Assembly: GCF_040802235.1 (NCBI RefSeq)
Contig: NC_133156.1
Location: forward strand, 137,809,173-137,873,172
Reading direction: 5' to 3'
DNA from: Manis javanica
Lineage: Eukaryota > Chordata > Mammalia > Pholidota > Manidae
DNA: 64,000 nt
How positions within the stretch are numbered: the first letter of the stretch is position 1; the number at the start of each line of letters is the position of its first letter. Positions 1 to 11,559 of the stretch are shown here, piece by piece. The translations under genes and the position numbers were made by a program. The notes beneath the pieces were generated by a model, which saw nothing but the letters and a program-made list of their open reading frames with translations, made no database searches and had not been told where the DNA came from.

Positions 1-1730
1 TCTGTGCAATGTTTTTGACACCTGAAATATTAGTGCCTCCCAGGTGGAAAAGCGATGCAAGGGACACATGGAACCAAGCCTACCTGGGCTCCAAGGGAAG
101 GGAAAAAGAAGAGTACTGAACTCCCATAATGGATCTGACTCTAGCAATGAGACGGGTAGGAGGACTTTTCACTCCAACTCTGAGGCTAAAGAAGAAGTAC
201 AAACACCACTTGGACAGTGTGAAAAATCCAGCTCCCTTCCCAAATGTGTTTGTCCTTGAAAAAAATCTGTAAGTACTCCTTTGGAGCTTTTCCAACCATT
301 TCCCTCATTAACCAGCTCCAACACCCACTTTCTCAGGTCTCTGAAAGATACTGGGTTAGATCAAGGATTGCACACTCACTATGTCAGGGAAGAAAGCTCA
401 TAAGGAGATGAGTCACCTTAATTAGTGCATGGGAGAGCTGCTTTTTGATTGGAAAGCTGGGATCTCTCCCCTAAAATCTCCTAGGGAAAAGCTAAGAAGG
501 GCTTTCTTGAAATTGGGGTTTTTTTTTTTACAGGCTTCTCCCTTTTTCTTAAATGAGTGTGACTTTGTTGTTTTCATTTTCAAAGGCATACACTCATGAC
601 AAAACATTTAAATGATGAAGAATACAAAGATGAAAATATAAAATCATCTAATGCCCAACAGTTAGGCTCTGCTCCCCTGTCTGAGTTTATATTAAATGTT
701 CTGTGCCGAGGTTCACTCCTCCCAGTTGCAGGGGTAGCCTATGTTCATGGAGGTTCTTGCAGGACTTGGCTCAGACCCACAGTTCATTGATAAGCCCTGG
801 AAAATGAGAAAGCCTAACATATCCTTTGCTTACTGCTAAGTTCTGTTGGGATAAGGTGGGGTCTTGGCTCATGTTACTTTTCCCTTATCTTTTCCTTGGT
901 CTGCTTCTCTCCAAACTGGGGAGACTTGATGAGCAGTCTTGGAGGCTAAGCAGAACCATGGCAGAATCTTCTGTTCCTCTTCTTGGTAGCCAATCTCATT
1001 TTGAAGGTAATGGCATAAGGCTATACCTCTTCCCTTATTTGGCTTTGCTGGCAAATTTTTTCCTTGGTTTTATTCATTACTTGAGGAAATAGATAAGAAA
1101 AAGATTCTATGCTTTGAATTCACTACTTCATCTTCCTGAGATTAGGTTTTTAAGTTGCCATCGGACTGGTGTTACTACTTTGCAATTGCCAGCAGAGAAT
1201 TCTCTTCTTTGATCCCTGTCATCATCAGCTGTGATCTCCCAATGAGCACAGAGATAGTTTGAAAGAATGGAATGAAATTCCAGGAAGGGTCTTCCAGAAT
1301 AGGGAGAAAGTTTAGGCAGCTGTATCTTTTAAGGAAAACTGGCAGTCTTAATTCACACTGAATTTAGTCATATTTAATTGTTGACTATACTAAATAAGCA
1401 CTTTCTTCATCCATTGTAATAATACATAGCTTGTCTTACTGTTGTTATATCAAACTCTCTCTAAGACGTAAATTTTTTTTTATGTGGATTGGAGCAATAA
1501 TCAGATATAGAAAATTCTATGAATGGCTTAGTCTTCAAAAAAGATAAAAATATTTCCTAATAATTTTCACCTATCCCAAGTGTAGAAGGAGAAATAGAAT
1601 AAATTTATGATTCAGAGGTCTCAGTGAGAATATCCAAAGGCAGCACTACATGGCATTGGTGTTAAGTGGTCTCTCTGATGCCCTCCAAAATAGAACCATT
1701 CTAGACATTTCTCTGATATCAGCTCAATAA
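1..1730. other. gene-free intergenic DNA
   Basis: No exon, RNA gene or clear repeat can be supported here. The short open frames are all under 90 codons, overlap on both strands and resemble no protein I know. Base composition is ordinary AT-rich mammalian intergenic DNA with short T and A runs, for example near 520-530. Confidence 0.6.
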
Positions 1731-1734
1731 TTCT

Positions 1735-2570
1735 GTAAACAATCCCTTATTTAGCAGCTACTATATAACAAGTTCTATGCCAGGCACTGGAAATGCAAAA
1801 ATGAAAAAGGCATAGCCTCTTCTTTTACACTATAGTAGTCTACTTGGGAGCAGTGGGGGGTGGGGGGGGCAAATATATAGCTAATCTCTGTTCACTACAA
1901 TACCGTAATAGAGGCATAAACAGGTGCTGAGGGGAATAGAAGGCTATGGATAACTATGCATTTCCTCACTTAAAATCTTATTCAGGGAAGGTATGGTTTG
2001 AACTGGTATTAAAGTGCCAGACAGAGAAGGAGGTGGACAATCGAGGCAAAGAACCCAGCATGTTTAGAGTTATGTAGGTGTAAAAGGGCCAGCTCAGTCC
2101 AGAAACATGAGATGCTCCATGTGACTGTCCCCTAACGTGCATGTGTGATTGGGGGCAGGGGGAGGAAGACAAATGAGAATAAGCCTGGAAACAGACTGTG
2201 AAGGGTTTTGCTCACCATCCTAGATAATCTGGGAGTCATCCTATCAAAGAGGAGAGGAGCTGATGGAATTATATCTTCTTTTAGGACATTAATTCTTGTA
2301 ACAGTGATGAAACTAGGGTGGGAAGAGATTTGTAGCTAAAGGATTAATAGTGAGGCTCTTGCAATTTTCCTGGCAACAAAAGATACAAATTTGAGTTAAG
2401 ATAATTGCAGTGGGGAGTGAAGGATAAGAGGCAGAATCAGGAGATACGGCACTCACAGGATTTGGGATTGATGAATGCCTTCAATGGGAACAAGGTTGAA
2501 TAAAGGAAGATTTCGGATTTTTTTTCCTTGAAACACAGTGTGGGTGGTGGCCGTGCTGAAGGAAAACTGA
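1735..2570 (+). repeat. ancient mammalian interspersed repeat, family not resolved
   Basis: The stretch opens with phrases typical of an old, high-copy mammalian repeat: a block around 1775-1800 reading 'tatgccaggcactgg', followed by a GA-rich body about an enlarged or tracked quantity of repeats seen also at 18620-19400. The two regions share the same layout (size/aging phrases, 'aaggagct' or similar blocks, GA-rich 3' body). I cannot name the family with confidence; an L2/L3-like or MER-type element is possible. Boundaries are approximate. Confidence 0.4.
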
Positions 2571-2859
2571 AGAAGGAATGTATTTGCCAGGGAGAAGGAG
2601 GTTATAGAGAAAAGATAGCAAGCTCAGGTCTGCAAAATGTCATTAAGTTGGGGGTACCTGTTTAACTATTAGTAGTTGGTCCAGGGCTAAGGATAGATAT
2701 AGCCTAGAGATGTGAATTAAGGAGTCCTCATCAACACACAGGCAATAGTTGAAGAGCTTTGGGTAACATTACTCATTCATTTCACAACATTTTATCTACT
2801 TGCTACATGCAAGGTGATGGGCTAGCAAGAGCATAAAAAAAGAAGGAAGAGATTATAAG

Positions 2860-4140
2860 GCTAGAATTTCAGAAAGTGTTAGTATTTAAGGCACTGGATA
2901 TTATGCTTCAAGGAATAAAGAAATTAGCTAGGGAGCTGGCTAAGAATTGAGATTCTCAGGCCTCACCTTCATGATCCTGGCATTATTAACTAGCACCCGA
3001 GAAACAAGATCTCAAAGGGTGGCCAAAGGAGATGGGGTCAATAAAAGAGATTGAGAACAGATAGAGGGAAGAGGAAGGCCAAATTGTGAGATCCCTTTAA
3101 GATCTAGCCTTGATCCATAAGCTACTCAGTTGACTATGAGACTTAAAAATATATGGGAGTATTCACAGAATTCATTCCAGTACTCCCTGTCCATTCCTTT
3201 TGATCCAGTTGAACCTCAGTTTTTCCCTATGGCCAGAATCTTATTCACATTCTCATTTTGCTTAGCTGCTCCTTCTAGGCACTCTGACTGGGCACCTTCC
3301 TGTGTCCTGACACTTAGACTGACTGCTAGTCTGAACAATGCCTATTCCCTTTGACCAGCAAGTTATCAATTGCTAGGCCCCTTTTACCATAGCCCCAAGA
3401 CCACCCTGTGAATTGTTCATCAAGGTAACTATCAGAATCAGATACAGGAGGAGAAAAAAAAACAGTCATGGAAGGGACCTAAGAAGTTACTTATCCAAAT
3501 TTCATACCCAATGCAGGATTCTCTCTGACAATATCCTTGACCAGTGGTCATCTGGCATCTTTGTTCCTACATTCATTGGAACCAAGACAATGTGTTCTAA
3601 ATGTTGAATAAGCTCCTGTAACTCCAGGGGGAAAATCCTGGGGCAAAATACCTTTGAAACCGAAATCAGTCAAAGGGAGAAATAAAGTGGGAGAAACCTG
3701 GTTATTTCTTACAAGCAGTCATCCAGCATATCTCTCTTGGCCCCTCTGCAGAAGAAGAGAGCTCCACCCACATCTCTGGTCCAGATAAACCCTTGCTTGC
3801 CCTTGTTATTACCTATTGATATGGAGGTGGACTACTTCTCTTCACCCCTTGGAAACACCTATTGATACGGAGATGGACTAAGGCCAGGCAAGAGATTCCG
3901 GAAATATTGCAATTTTACCCAGAGCCCACCCTTCCAGAAATCTCGATTTACAATCTACTTGTTCCCCATCTTCTGCAATGGCCCCTGGGCAAAGAAAACT
4001 GGAGCATTGTAACCAGAATAATAACATACAATAGCAGCAGCAATAAAATTATGATAATCCTCAAACTAGAGGATTCAGCTAGGTTCAAAGTCCTATGCAG
4101 ATTAAGTCCACAGCTCGCCCATTCCACAGGCAGTCAGTAG
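2860..4140. other. gene-free intergenic DNA
   Basis: No gene or confidently named repeat is visible. The open frames at 3130-3354, 3413-3607 and 3862-4140 are short, start in non-optimal contexts and have no recognisable domain. The right edge abuts the retroviral remnant. Confidence 0.5.
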
Positions 4141-4779
4141 CTGAACCGGTATGGAGTTCAGAGCAATCATCACATGGCAACTGCAGCCAGGGGGCACATC
4201 CAGGCCATAAGAACTGTAGGAGAAAATAACCTTAAGAGCAATAAGATGCATGTTTTAATGACACTAGCATAGGCAAATCTTGTCCATCAGGTAGGCTGCA
4301 TGCAGGAGAGTGGTCCTGTGATAGGACAGTGACAGGAATGCGATCTCATCCTGGTCTAGTATACCAGACTTTCACTCCCTCCCTGTAGGAGTTACAAATG
4401 GGTCAGTATATACGGCTACAGGAGGTACATGCACTGGCCATAAAGATAAAACAAAACTTCCCTGTGAGATGCTCTTCCTGGATGTTTTGGGTACACCACC
4501 ATGATCTTTGGGGCCACTCTGCTGTTACTCCAGGAATACACAGTAGGCCAGCTTCCAGGCCTTTTCCCCAAGGTGCCAGAAGGGCCAGCCATAACTGGTC
4601 CATGTATAGAAATGTCCAAGGCTACATCCACTCAACGGTGTCTCTAGGGTTTAACTCAGTAGGGGCTGGCAGCAGGATGTCGCTCTGTTGAACGTATCCT
4701 GGCTTCAGTAACTCCTCTTTGGTTTGCACAGACAGTTGTATAGGAGAGGCAGCAATGTGTGTTAGCATATCCACAGGGC

Positions 4780-5330
4780 TCAAGGATCCTTTTCAGGGCT
4801 TCTCATTCAAATGCCATAGCACTGTCAAAAAATGACCCGACAAGCCCTGTAGACATTGGTGTCCGGCTTCAGGCCAGATTTCAACAAACCAGTGTACCTC
4901 TCTATCATGTCTGCCCCAGTAGGCTTATATGGTACATGAAACTTCCCCTTTATTCCTAATTGCTGCACCATTCTTGCAACATATATCCAGTAAAGTGGAT
5001 CCCTTGATGGCTCTCAATCATCTGCAGCCAGCCATAGGCTGCAAAGAGATGCTGTAGGCCCCTTTTGGTGGTTTGCTCATCTGCATGACATACAGGAAAA
5101 GTCCAGTAGCTATGTCCACACAAGTCATGGCAAACTGATTTCCTTCTGATATGGGTAGAGGCCCAGTGTAGTCTATCTACCACCCAACAAGGGGTATCAG
5201 CCCCTTTACTATTGTCCCATGTTGCTGCAGGACTTAGTGTAAGTCCCTTTTAAAGCACACAAGGCACTCTTTCTGGGCTCTGCTGACTTCTTCAAAGGTC
5301 AACAGCAAGCCTCACTAGTAGAATACAGCG
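4780..5330 (-). pseudogene. ERV integrase remnant
   Basis: The frame at 4956-5183 contains an integrase-core-like segment ('GIHFTG' near residue 61 onward). At the place where the second catalytic Asp is expected the residue is His, so the DDE triad looks broken. The segment continues past 4956 in another frame toward a conserved Glu-containing stretch near 4880-4900. Integrase would insert viral DNA into the host chromosome; this copy is truncated, frameshifted and probably catalytically dead. Confidence 0.65.
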
Positions 5331-5379
5331 TACATTGTCTTTTCTCCCCAAGCAACAAACACTAATACAACCATTGAGC

Positions 5380-6326
5380 TACATCAGAGGCAGGCTCTCC
5401 TTCTAGCCAACACACCTGGGCCAGTGTGCCTGCTTCATCATTCCCTAGGGATGCCAAAGGCAAGTGGCCAGTCACATGATACATGGTAACAGTCTTAGTC
5501 TGACCAGAGTCCATAGGTCTTGCCACACATCTTGCCCTCAAAGGGGCCAGTGACCAACCATCTAGTTGGCATGGTACCATGTTGGTAGTCACACGGTCAA
5601 TCCCCGATAGACGGCCCAGCTGTCAGTGCAGACAACTATAGGGGAGAGCTCCTGGGTGATCACAAGCCATACCGCCCACAACTCAGCCCATTGGCTGCTC
5701 TTCCCCTCTCCATCCTCCATGCATATTGTCCCAGTCTGAGGATGGAAAGCCACAGCCCTCCACTTCAGGGGCTACCCACGACTGGAGCCATCTGTATACT
5801 AGGCATCTACAGGTATAGGGACTTTTCCCTCCTGATAAGGACTGTTCACCACCAATGACTCAAAAGCAAGTTCTTCTTGCTTTCCACTGGTATACATCAC
5901 TGGCTCCAATAAGCATTGAAATTCTCCACTTAAGGGGCTAGTGGAGAGGACACTACACTGCTGTAAATATGTGCTCCATTTGGCCAGTGTAGGCATCTGT
6001 GCCACACCATTCCGTGACCTTTTGGTTCAGTCTTGCACCCACCCCACGGTGGGATAGGTGGCTATTACCTTTGTCAGAGCTGTTCCAGTAATGGGCTTCA
6101 TAGCCAGCAAGGCATGGTTCACAGCAGCCAGTTGCTTCTCTATCCAGGTATACCGGACCTCTGCTCCTTCCCTTAGTTGTGACCAGAATCCAATAGGTTG
6201 GCGTGTCCGTTCAAGCCACTGCCAAAGACACCATCCATCTTCGGTTTCATGAACATATAAAATAAATAAATAAAGGGCCTTGATGAGTCCATTACACTCG
6301 AGGCCTGTACGACCTTGACTGCTCAC
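5380..6326 (-). pseudogene. ERV tether and RNase H remnant
   Basis: Downstream of the RT on the minus strand, the frame at 6027-6326 resembles the connection/RNase H start of retroviral Pol, with a Trp-rich stretch followed by a 'IGFWSQ' segment and 'YTWIEKQLAAV'. It breaks and resumes at 5799-6005, and again at 5362-5592, where a 'GNDEA' block like the RNase H C-terminal catalytic region is visible. At least three interruptions are present. RNase H removes the RNA strand of the RNA-DNA hybrid in the live family; here it is a relic. Confidence 0.7.
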
Positions 6327-6548
6327 TTAGCAGCAGTGAAAGCAGCTGCACATGCCTCATCCCAGTCCCACCTGATGCCCTTTTGTACCAACCTGTCTAA
6401 GGGCTTCAGAATTTGTGCGAAGTGTGGAATAAACACTCTTGTAGCCCAAAAGACCTCAAAACTCTTGTAAAACTGCCACAGTGGTAGGGGAAGGAAAAGC
6501 CTGGACCTTGTCTATAACTGCTTCAGGAATGACTTTAGTTTTACTCAA

Positions 6549-7110
6549 CTAGACAATCCCAAGTCCCTGAACCTTGGTGCTGTTCACAGCCCATCCTTTC
6601 TCCTGTAGATGTTGCAGCAGTCTAGGAACTGCCCCTTCTAAGTCTACAAGAGAATCAGACATGAGCGTAAGATCATCAATGTAGTGATACAGCCACAGCA
6701 TTTTCGGTTTCTTCCATGTGGCCAAGTCCTGGGCTTCAAGTCCGTGACAGACAGTGGGACTGTGGAGGTATCCCTGTGGAAGGACAGTGAATGTCCACTG
6801 CTGGCCTTCCCATGTGAAGGCAAACTGTTCCTGACTTTCCTGTGCTGTGTCAATAGAGAAGAAATCATTAGTAAAGTCCACAACATAATGGTATGTCCCT
6901 AGTTCAAGACTAAGTGTGTCCATAAGGGCTGCTATAAAGGGGACAGCAACATGCAAGGGGGTGTGACTTTATTCAGTTCCCTGTAGTCCAAGATCATATG
7001 CCAGGAGCCATCTGGCTTTTTCACTGGCCACACTGGGGAATTAAAAGGACTATGAGTGGGCTTTATGATGCCCACCCTCTCCAACTCCTGTAGAGTTTTT
7101 CCTTGTGCCC
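6549..7110 (-). pseudogene. ERV reverse transcriptase remnant
   Basis: The longest frame (6549-6956, 135 codons) holds the palm of a retroviral reverse transcriptase. Motif A has its Asp near residue 27 within VVDF. A Leu-Pro-Gln-Gly block lies near residue 59, and the YIDD catalytic box near residues 91-95. The fingers region continues upstream to about 7110 in a different frame, so a frameshift lies near 6957. A stop after residue 135 separates it from the thumb and connection. RT would copy viral RNA into DNA; this copy cannot be made as one protein. The three motifs in order make the family call secure. Confidence 0.88.
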
Positions 7111-7257
7111 CCCATGCAATTTATGATGCTTAGTATTTGTCACTCACTGAGGTACAGGCAGAACTATAGGTGGGTGCTTAGCATGTCACCTTGGAACTCC
7201 CTTTACCACATTTACCCTCAGTCTGAACTCACCTGCAGTGGTCTGTAACCACAGGCC

Positions 7258-7491
7258 CTAGAGGATATCCACCCCCAAAATATATTCAAGGATGGGAGAA
7301 ATGTACACAGTATACTCCTTTGGGGATAAATGCCTTATCCCTAATTGTACTTGGGCTTTCTTCACTCTAAGTGCTTTCCCCCCATATCCATCTAACACAG
7401 CAGGGGTCCCAGGAAAACACTCAGGGTTGCCATAAATCAGAGAACACTCAGCTCCTGTGTCCACCAGTGCTAGGACATGTTGTACATTCAC
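7258..7491 (-). pseudogene. ERV aspartic protease remnant
   Basis: A 77-codon open frame carries the retropepsin active-site motif Asp-Thr-Gly-Ala near residues 12-15, followed by a hydrophobic segment and a later Ile-Leu-Gly-Val-Asp block near the C-terminus, as in retroviral proteases. The family enzyme works as a homodimer that cleaves the viral polyprotein. Here it is an isolated fragment: the frame ends at a stop and the polymerase continues in other frames. No function is expected. The domain call is firm because the catalytic triad and C-terminal Gly motif are both present and correctly spaced. Confidence 0.8.
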
Positions 7492-7514
7492 AGGGGACCA
7501 ATGAATTGCTATTT

Positions 7515-7930
7515 CTACATGTGGCCTCTGGTCCCCACCACATCCCCCAAGGTGGGAGCCTTAACCCTCCCCTCACTCAAACCACAGTGCCCAATCATCA
7601 ACCTATTGGAGGTGAGGGCCCAGGCAGAGCCCGAATACTGTCCCCCAGAAAGTTTTGCAGGGACACAGGCTAGACATTGTGCTTTGACTCTGGCTTCCTT
7701 GTGCTGGACCTCAGCAGCTGGAGCTGCTGCTCTGGCTTTAATTGGTGCCACAGTTCTAACAAGATCCTATAGGGCTGCGCATCAAGTTTTTCTTTCACTA
7801 CCCCGGCCTTTATCAAATCAACCCACACCTGGGTCCTCGAGACCCGCACAGGGCCCTTTGCACTGCACCTCTCCTGTCAGTCACAGCCTGTACTTCCTTC
7901 TGGGCTCTTACTGTTTCAACCTCCCCCAAA
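7515..7930 (-). pseudogene. possible ERV gag C-terminal remnant
   Basis: This segment lies directly upstream (minus-strand sense) of the protease remnant, where the end of gag is expected. A 78-codon open frame (7515-7751) is rich in Ala, Lys and Arg and contains two Cys residues close together, but no complete CCHC knuckle is visible. Further upstream the reading shifts frame and soon stops. The assignment rests on position more than on motif content. Confidence 0.4.
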
Positions 7931-8089
7931 TCTGCTAAAATATGAGAAGCCTCACTATTCAACCTACCATAGCTACTCAATCAATACACTCTAATATTAA
8001 CTTTTTCATCAACCAAATTTTGCCATCAACTAAAAGCCTCACACTATTTTTTATATCAACATTTGTTGTGCTGGGTCTAACCTGTGATG

Positions 8090-8450
8090 GTCATTAGGAA
8101 AATTCTCTCTTCTTCTGGGCATATGATAGGCTTGTTCTTCCCTCCCTGTCTAGAGTGAGTTGCAATCATGTGACTTTCTTGGCCAAGGGATGTGAGATGA
8201 CAGGTGATAATACTGGGAGTTTTAAGAGCTGATTAGAGATTTTCCTCTATCACTGTGACCAGCAATGTTCAGTGATAAATTCTCCATTAGCCTGGATCCC
8301 AGAGTCAGGAAAATGTAGAGCAAAACCCCCAGATGACCCACTGTTGATGTGTAAGGTGAATGAGAAATATAACCTTGTTGTGAAGTCCCTGGAATATTGG
8401 GGGAGTAATTTGTTACTGCTACATAATTGAGCATATTCTGACTGAAACAA
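8090..8450 (+). repeat. ancient LTR-like interspersed repeat
   Basis: A phrase 'caatcatgtgactttcttgg' near 8164 and the closing part 'ggagtaatttgttactgct' to 'attctgact' near 8450 resemble old MaLR/MER-type LTRs on the plus strand. Divergence is high and no target duplication was recognised. It is separate from the retroviral remnant. Confidence 0.4.
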
Positions 8451-9024
8451 ATTCTTTCTATACATGACTCTATGTTTTAAATTTGAACAGAGAATTTCTC
8501 ATTTATTCCCATTAAATTTCATCTTTTCTGTAGTGGTCAAGTCTTCAAGGCTTTCACAATGTCTGGGAACCTTGATCTAATCATGCCTTATAATGGATAC
8601 TTGATCACTTTAAAACTCTGATACACATTTCTTTGACATTTTTTATCAAAAATACTGATTTGAAAGAAGCTTCTTAGGACAGAGCCAAGTATATCAATGT
8701 ATGCTCACTTGTATTTCCTGAGACTGCCTAAAACAATCAAGCATTATTAGACCATCTCTAGATACTTGAGACAGCAGAGGGAAATTATGTCCCATTCTAG
8801 TTCTTTCCAAAAATCTTGGGTAGAGACAAATAACATTGGCCTATCATACCTTAATACAGTCCCTTCTGCTGTACTGCCTTTCAAAATTCAAATGTAGCAG
8901 GTAGGTACACAAACATGCAGTTATCTTTGTGAGGAGAAGGAGGAGAGAATCATACAGAACCCTGTTTTTCTAATCTTCATCCCTATTAGCTAAGCAAATC
9001 CTGGTACTTTTGTGGATGTGCAGC

Positions 9025-9250
9025 ATAGTGTGATGGGCTCCAGAATCAAAGTCCCAGAGCTGGAATTTTATCTTTATTGCTTCCAAGTTTTGTGAGTTGG
9101 GGCAAACTGCTCAATCTCTGATTCTTGGTTTTCCCATCTGTAAAGTGGAATACTAATAGGCTCTACTTCATAGTGTTATTGTCAGATAAATTAGATAATC
9201 CAGGTAAATTGCAAAGCATGAAGTAAGTGCTCAGAATAAAAGAAGTGTTT
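9025..9250 (+). repeat. MIR SINE
   Basis: A plus-strand mammalian-wide interspersed repeat. The order of landmarks is right: 'ccagagctggaattttatc', 'gggcaaactgctcaatctctg', 'cccatctgtaaagtggaata' (the core), and 'aagtaagtgctcagaataaa' at the 3' end. Confidence 0.8.
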
Positions 9251-9829
9251 TCAATACTATGTAAGATTTCCTCTTATACTGAAAGGCATAGAGATGAATA
9301 ATTAATAAATTTATTTGTTGGTCAATAGTACATGAAAAAGGAGCACCCATTTCTTGCTAAAGTGTTATATGAGATAAGAGAAATCATGATGATTTAAATA
9401 TAGGCCAGATGTTGCCTAGTGGTTGAGGAATTTGGCTTCAACTTCCTTTAAAATGTGAGGTTGCAGGCCTTTGCAATTTCTCCCTGACAGATGGCATTGA
9501 GACAACGTGACTGAGATTGCAAGGACTAGACACATTTTGATTACTTTCTGTCGTGTCATTTGGCAACCTTAATTGATAGGAAGTTAAAAGCAGCTGATCA
9601 TCAGAAAAAAAACAGAAAATAACACCATTTCTCTTAGTGCTCTCTCTCTCTAAGGCAAACAAGTTTTCCATGTAAGGACATGTTTAAGATTTCCAAAAAG
9701 AGAAGAGGAAAAAAAAAACACCTCAAAGTCTTTGATCCAAAATACTGTATGTTATTTTTAGAGTACCTTTTAAAGAAAACAAAATTTTAAAAATCTGCCA
9801 AAGGAGAGTAGGTCTATTATTTCTGATAC

Positions 9830-10115
9830 TGATATTATTTGTGTTATTTGTCAGCTTACTTGAATTTCCATAAAATACTTGTTAAAAAAATCTAAAATGA
9901 TGAAGCCTAATAACTGATTTTATTTTTATTTTGCAGACCTTATAATCAAAATAGAGGCTTCTTAAATATACATCAGGCCATCAGATTGAACTTTATACTG
10001 ATTTTGGATAAGAAATGTATTTCATATAACTTTCATAACAATAGCAATGATACAGAGCCTGTTGTTACAATTCTTTAACTTGTGTGATATAGTAACTTAA
10101 AAAGGAATGTCATCT
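9830..10115 (+). repeat. two-copy local repeat, copy 1
   Basis: About 285 bp that recurs in diverged form at 11688-11938, same orientation. Shared landmarks in order are 'gcttacttgaatttcca', a run ending 'aaaaaaatctaaaa', 'aggcttctta', 'catcagattgaactt', 'gatacagagcctgttgtt' against 'gatatagagcctattgtt', and 'aaaaaggaatgtca'. Identity looks about 75-85% with several indels. Family unknown; it may be an unnamed interspersed repeat or a local duplication. Confidence 0.65.
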
Positions 10116-10599
10116 GACTTGGCACTTCTCTTTCTGTCTTAAAAATAGGGTATCTGTCATTCATTTGAGTACGGGAATGCTAAAACAGCATATAATGAAG
10201 GCCTGAATCTCCAGCCTCTTTCATCTGTGTGCTCATTTTCTGAAGTGCATTCCTTCACAAAATCATGGTTAGCTCCACCCTTCCTAAAATAACACCATGG
10301 CACTTCAAGACCTACCTCTTTCCTCCCCCCACTGCCCTAATTGCACATAAAACTACTGTTGTGGCATCTGAGAACAGGGGGCTGTCAGGGCTGGCTACAT
10401 AATTTACAGGGCCCAGTGCAAAATGAAAATGCATGACCTTTTGTTCAAGAAGCAAGAAAAAAGGGCCACTAAAAGCACTAAAATAAAAAGCTTTTTCCTT
10501 GCTTCTGTGTTCTCTTTCTGGCCTGTCATGGTGGTGTTTATTTGCTACTTAATGTCATTTTAAGTAAGGAAAAAATAAACATTTTTAAATATTTTTAAA

Positions 10600-10720
10600 G
10601 AAGAATAGAGTTTATCAGGGCCTGGGGGAGTGAGAATATGAGTTATTTCTTAATGAATACAGAGTTTTCATTGTACCCATTACGGGGAAAAAACATTTTG
10701 GAAATAGGAACTTCACTGCC
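10600..10720 (+). repeat. L1 3'UTR fragment
   Basis: The segment around 'ggcctgggggagtgagaata' through 'ttcttaatgaatacagagtt' parallels 12170-12260, which is the L1 3'UTR motif 'gaggctggggg' followed by 'gcttaatgggtacagagttt'. It lies inside the DNA that interrupts the split repeat. Confidence 0.55.
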
Positions 10721-11367
10721 CATCTTTATACTGTGCAATGCCAGTTTTACACCAAAGTATTAGGGTGCTTGACTCACATGCGGGATCACTGAAGTTGTTG
10801 TTTACATGTATCATGTATATTTCATTCTTAGAAGAACAGTGGCGATGCTCCAGGAAACTCACAAACGGCTTTAATTTCCCATCTGGCTGCGCCACCACCA
10901 CTCTCCACCTTCGGCTTACTGAGGAGGAAGGAAGGAAGGAAAGGTAAGGCGATCAAGCGCCACACTGCCAGTCCCTTTCCTTCTACACCATCACTTTCCG
11001 GGGAAGTAGTTGCTGAATACAGGTAAGTAACATGAATCAGAAAGGATATCATAGGGTTCCTTGGCAGTTTGCTTTCTTTCTGTGTCCAAAGCAAGTTTTG
11101 ATCTGCATAGAAGTGAGGCCATGTGCAGCTATCAACACCCCCTTCACCCATTTTACTCAGTCACAGCTATAACACACTTACCTTGGACTCACTTTGAGTT
11201 GCACTGGCTCCCATGCATCCTGGCTCCTCCAGAACACTGTGCTCATGGGGCATTCTAAACATGATATGCAAATGGTGCAGGAAGGATTGGCTAAGCACAC
11301 ACACATTGTGCAGTTCTCTCCTGTCACATGCTCCATTGTCCTATCAGACTTCACTTACAAAACACAA
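10721..11367. other. gene-free; no named repeat
   Basis: Two overlapping open frames of about 107 codons on opposite strands look like chance frames. A short GGAA-rich run occurs near 10923-10943. No splice pattern or domain supports a gene. Confidence 0.5.
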
Positions 11368-11559
11368 GTTCAATGGTAAGATTATTAAGAATTTCAAGAC
11401 AGTGGCAGCAGAGAATCAAACCAAGCATGGGGCCCTTCTGAGTGTGCCATGCTGTATAATGGCACAGGGCACACGCTCAAGAAGCTGGGCCTCGATGTTG
11501 GAGCTCACTGGCTGCTCATGTATAACAGTGAGGCTGTAAACAGTGAGTAGGGAGTTTGG

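Larger units (their letters stand above)
4140..7930 (-). mobile_element. degraded endogenous retrovirus, internal region (gag end-pro-pol)
   Basis: Read on the minus strand, retroviral domains come in the expected order from high to low coordinate: a possible gag tail (7515-7930), aspartic protease (7258-7491), reverse transcriptase (about 6549-7110), tether and RNase H (about 5380-6326), and integrase (about 4780-5330). Every domain is split by stops or frameshifts, so this is a dead fossil copy. I saw no flanking LTR pair, and no env could be assigned in 4140-4780. The class (ERV1-like or ERVL-like) cannot be settled by eye. Outer limits are estimates from where recognisable protein similarity fades. 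Confidence 0.8.
10385..11500 (+). repeat. interspersed repeat split by about 0.9 kb of inserted DNA
   Basis: The left part (10385-10448) reads 'cagggcccagtgcaaaatga' and ends 'gttcaa'. The right part (11368-11500) begins with the same 'gttcaa', then 'attattaagaatttcaag', 'cagagaatcaaacc' and 'ggggccc'. The uninterrupted relative at 25607-25790 has these two parts joined. So 10449-11367 looks like an insertion bounded by a 6-bp direct repeat, or the result of rearrangement. I recognise the repeat as a common mammalian type but cannot name it. Confidence 0.55.

Noticed and set aside
7371..7938. Plus-strand frames of 100 and 153 codons
   Set aside because: They are antisense shadows of the minus-strand retroviral protease and gag region.
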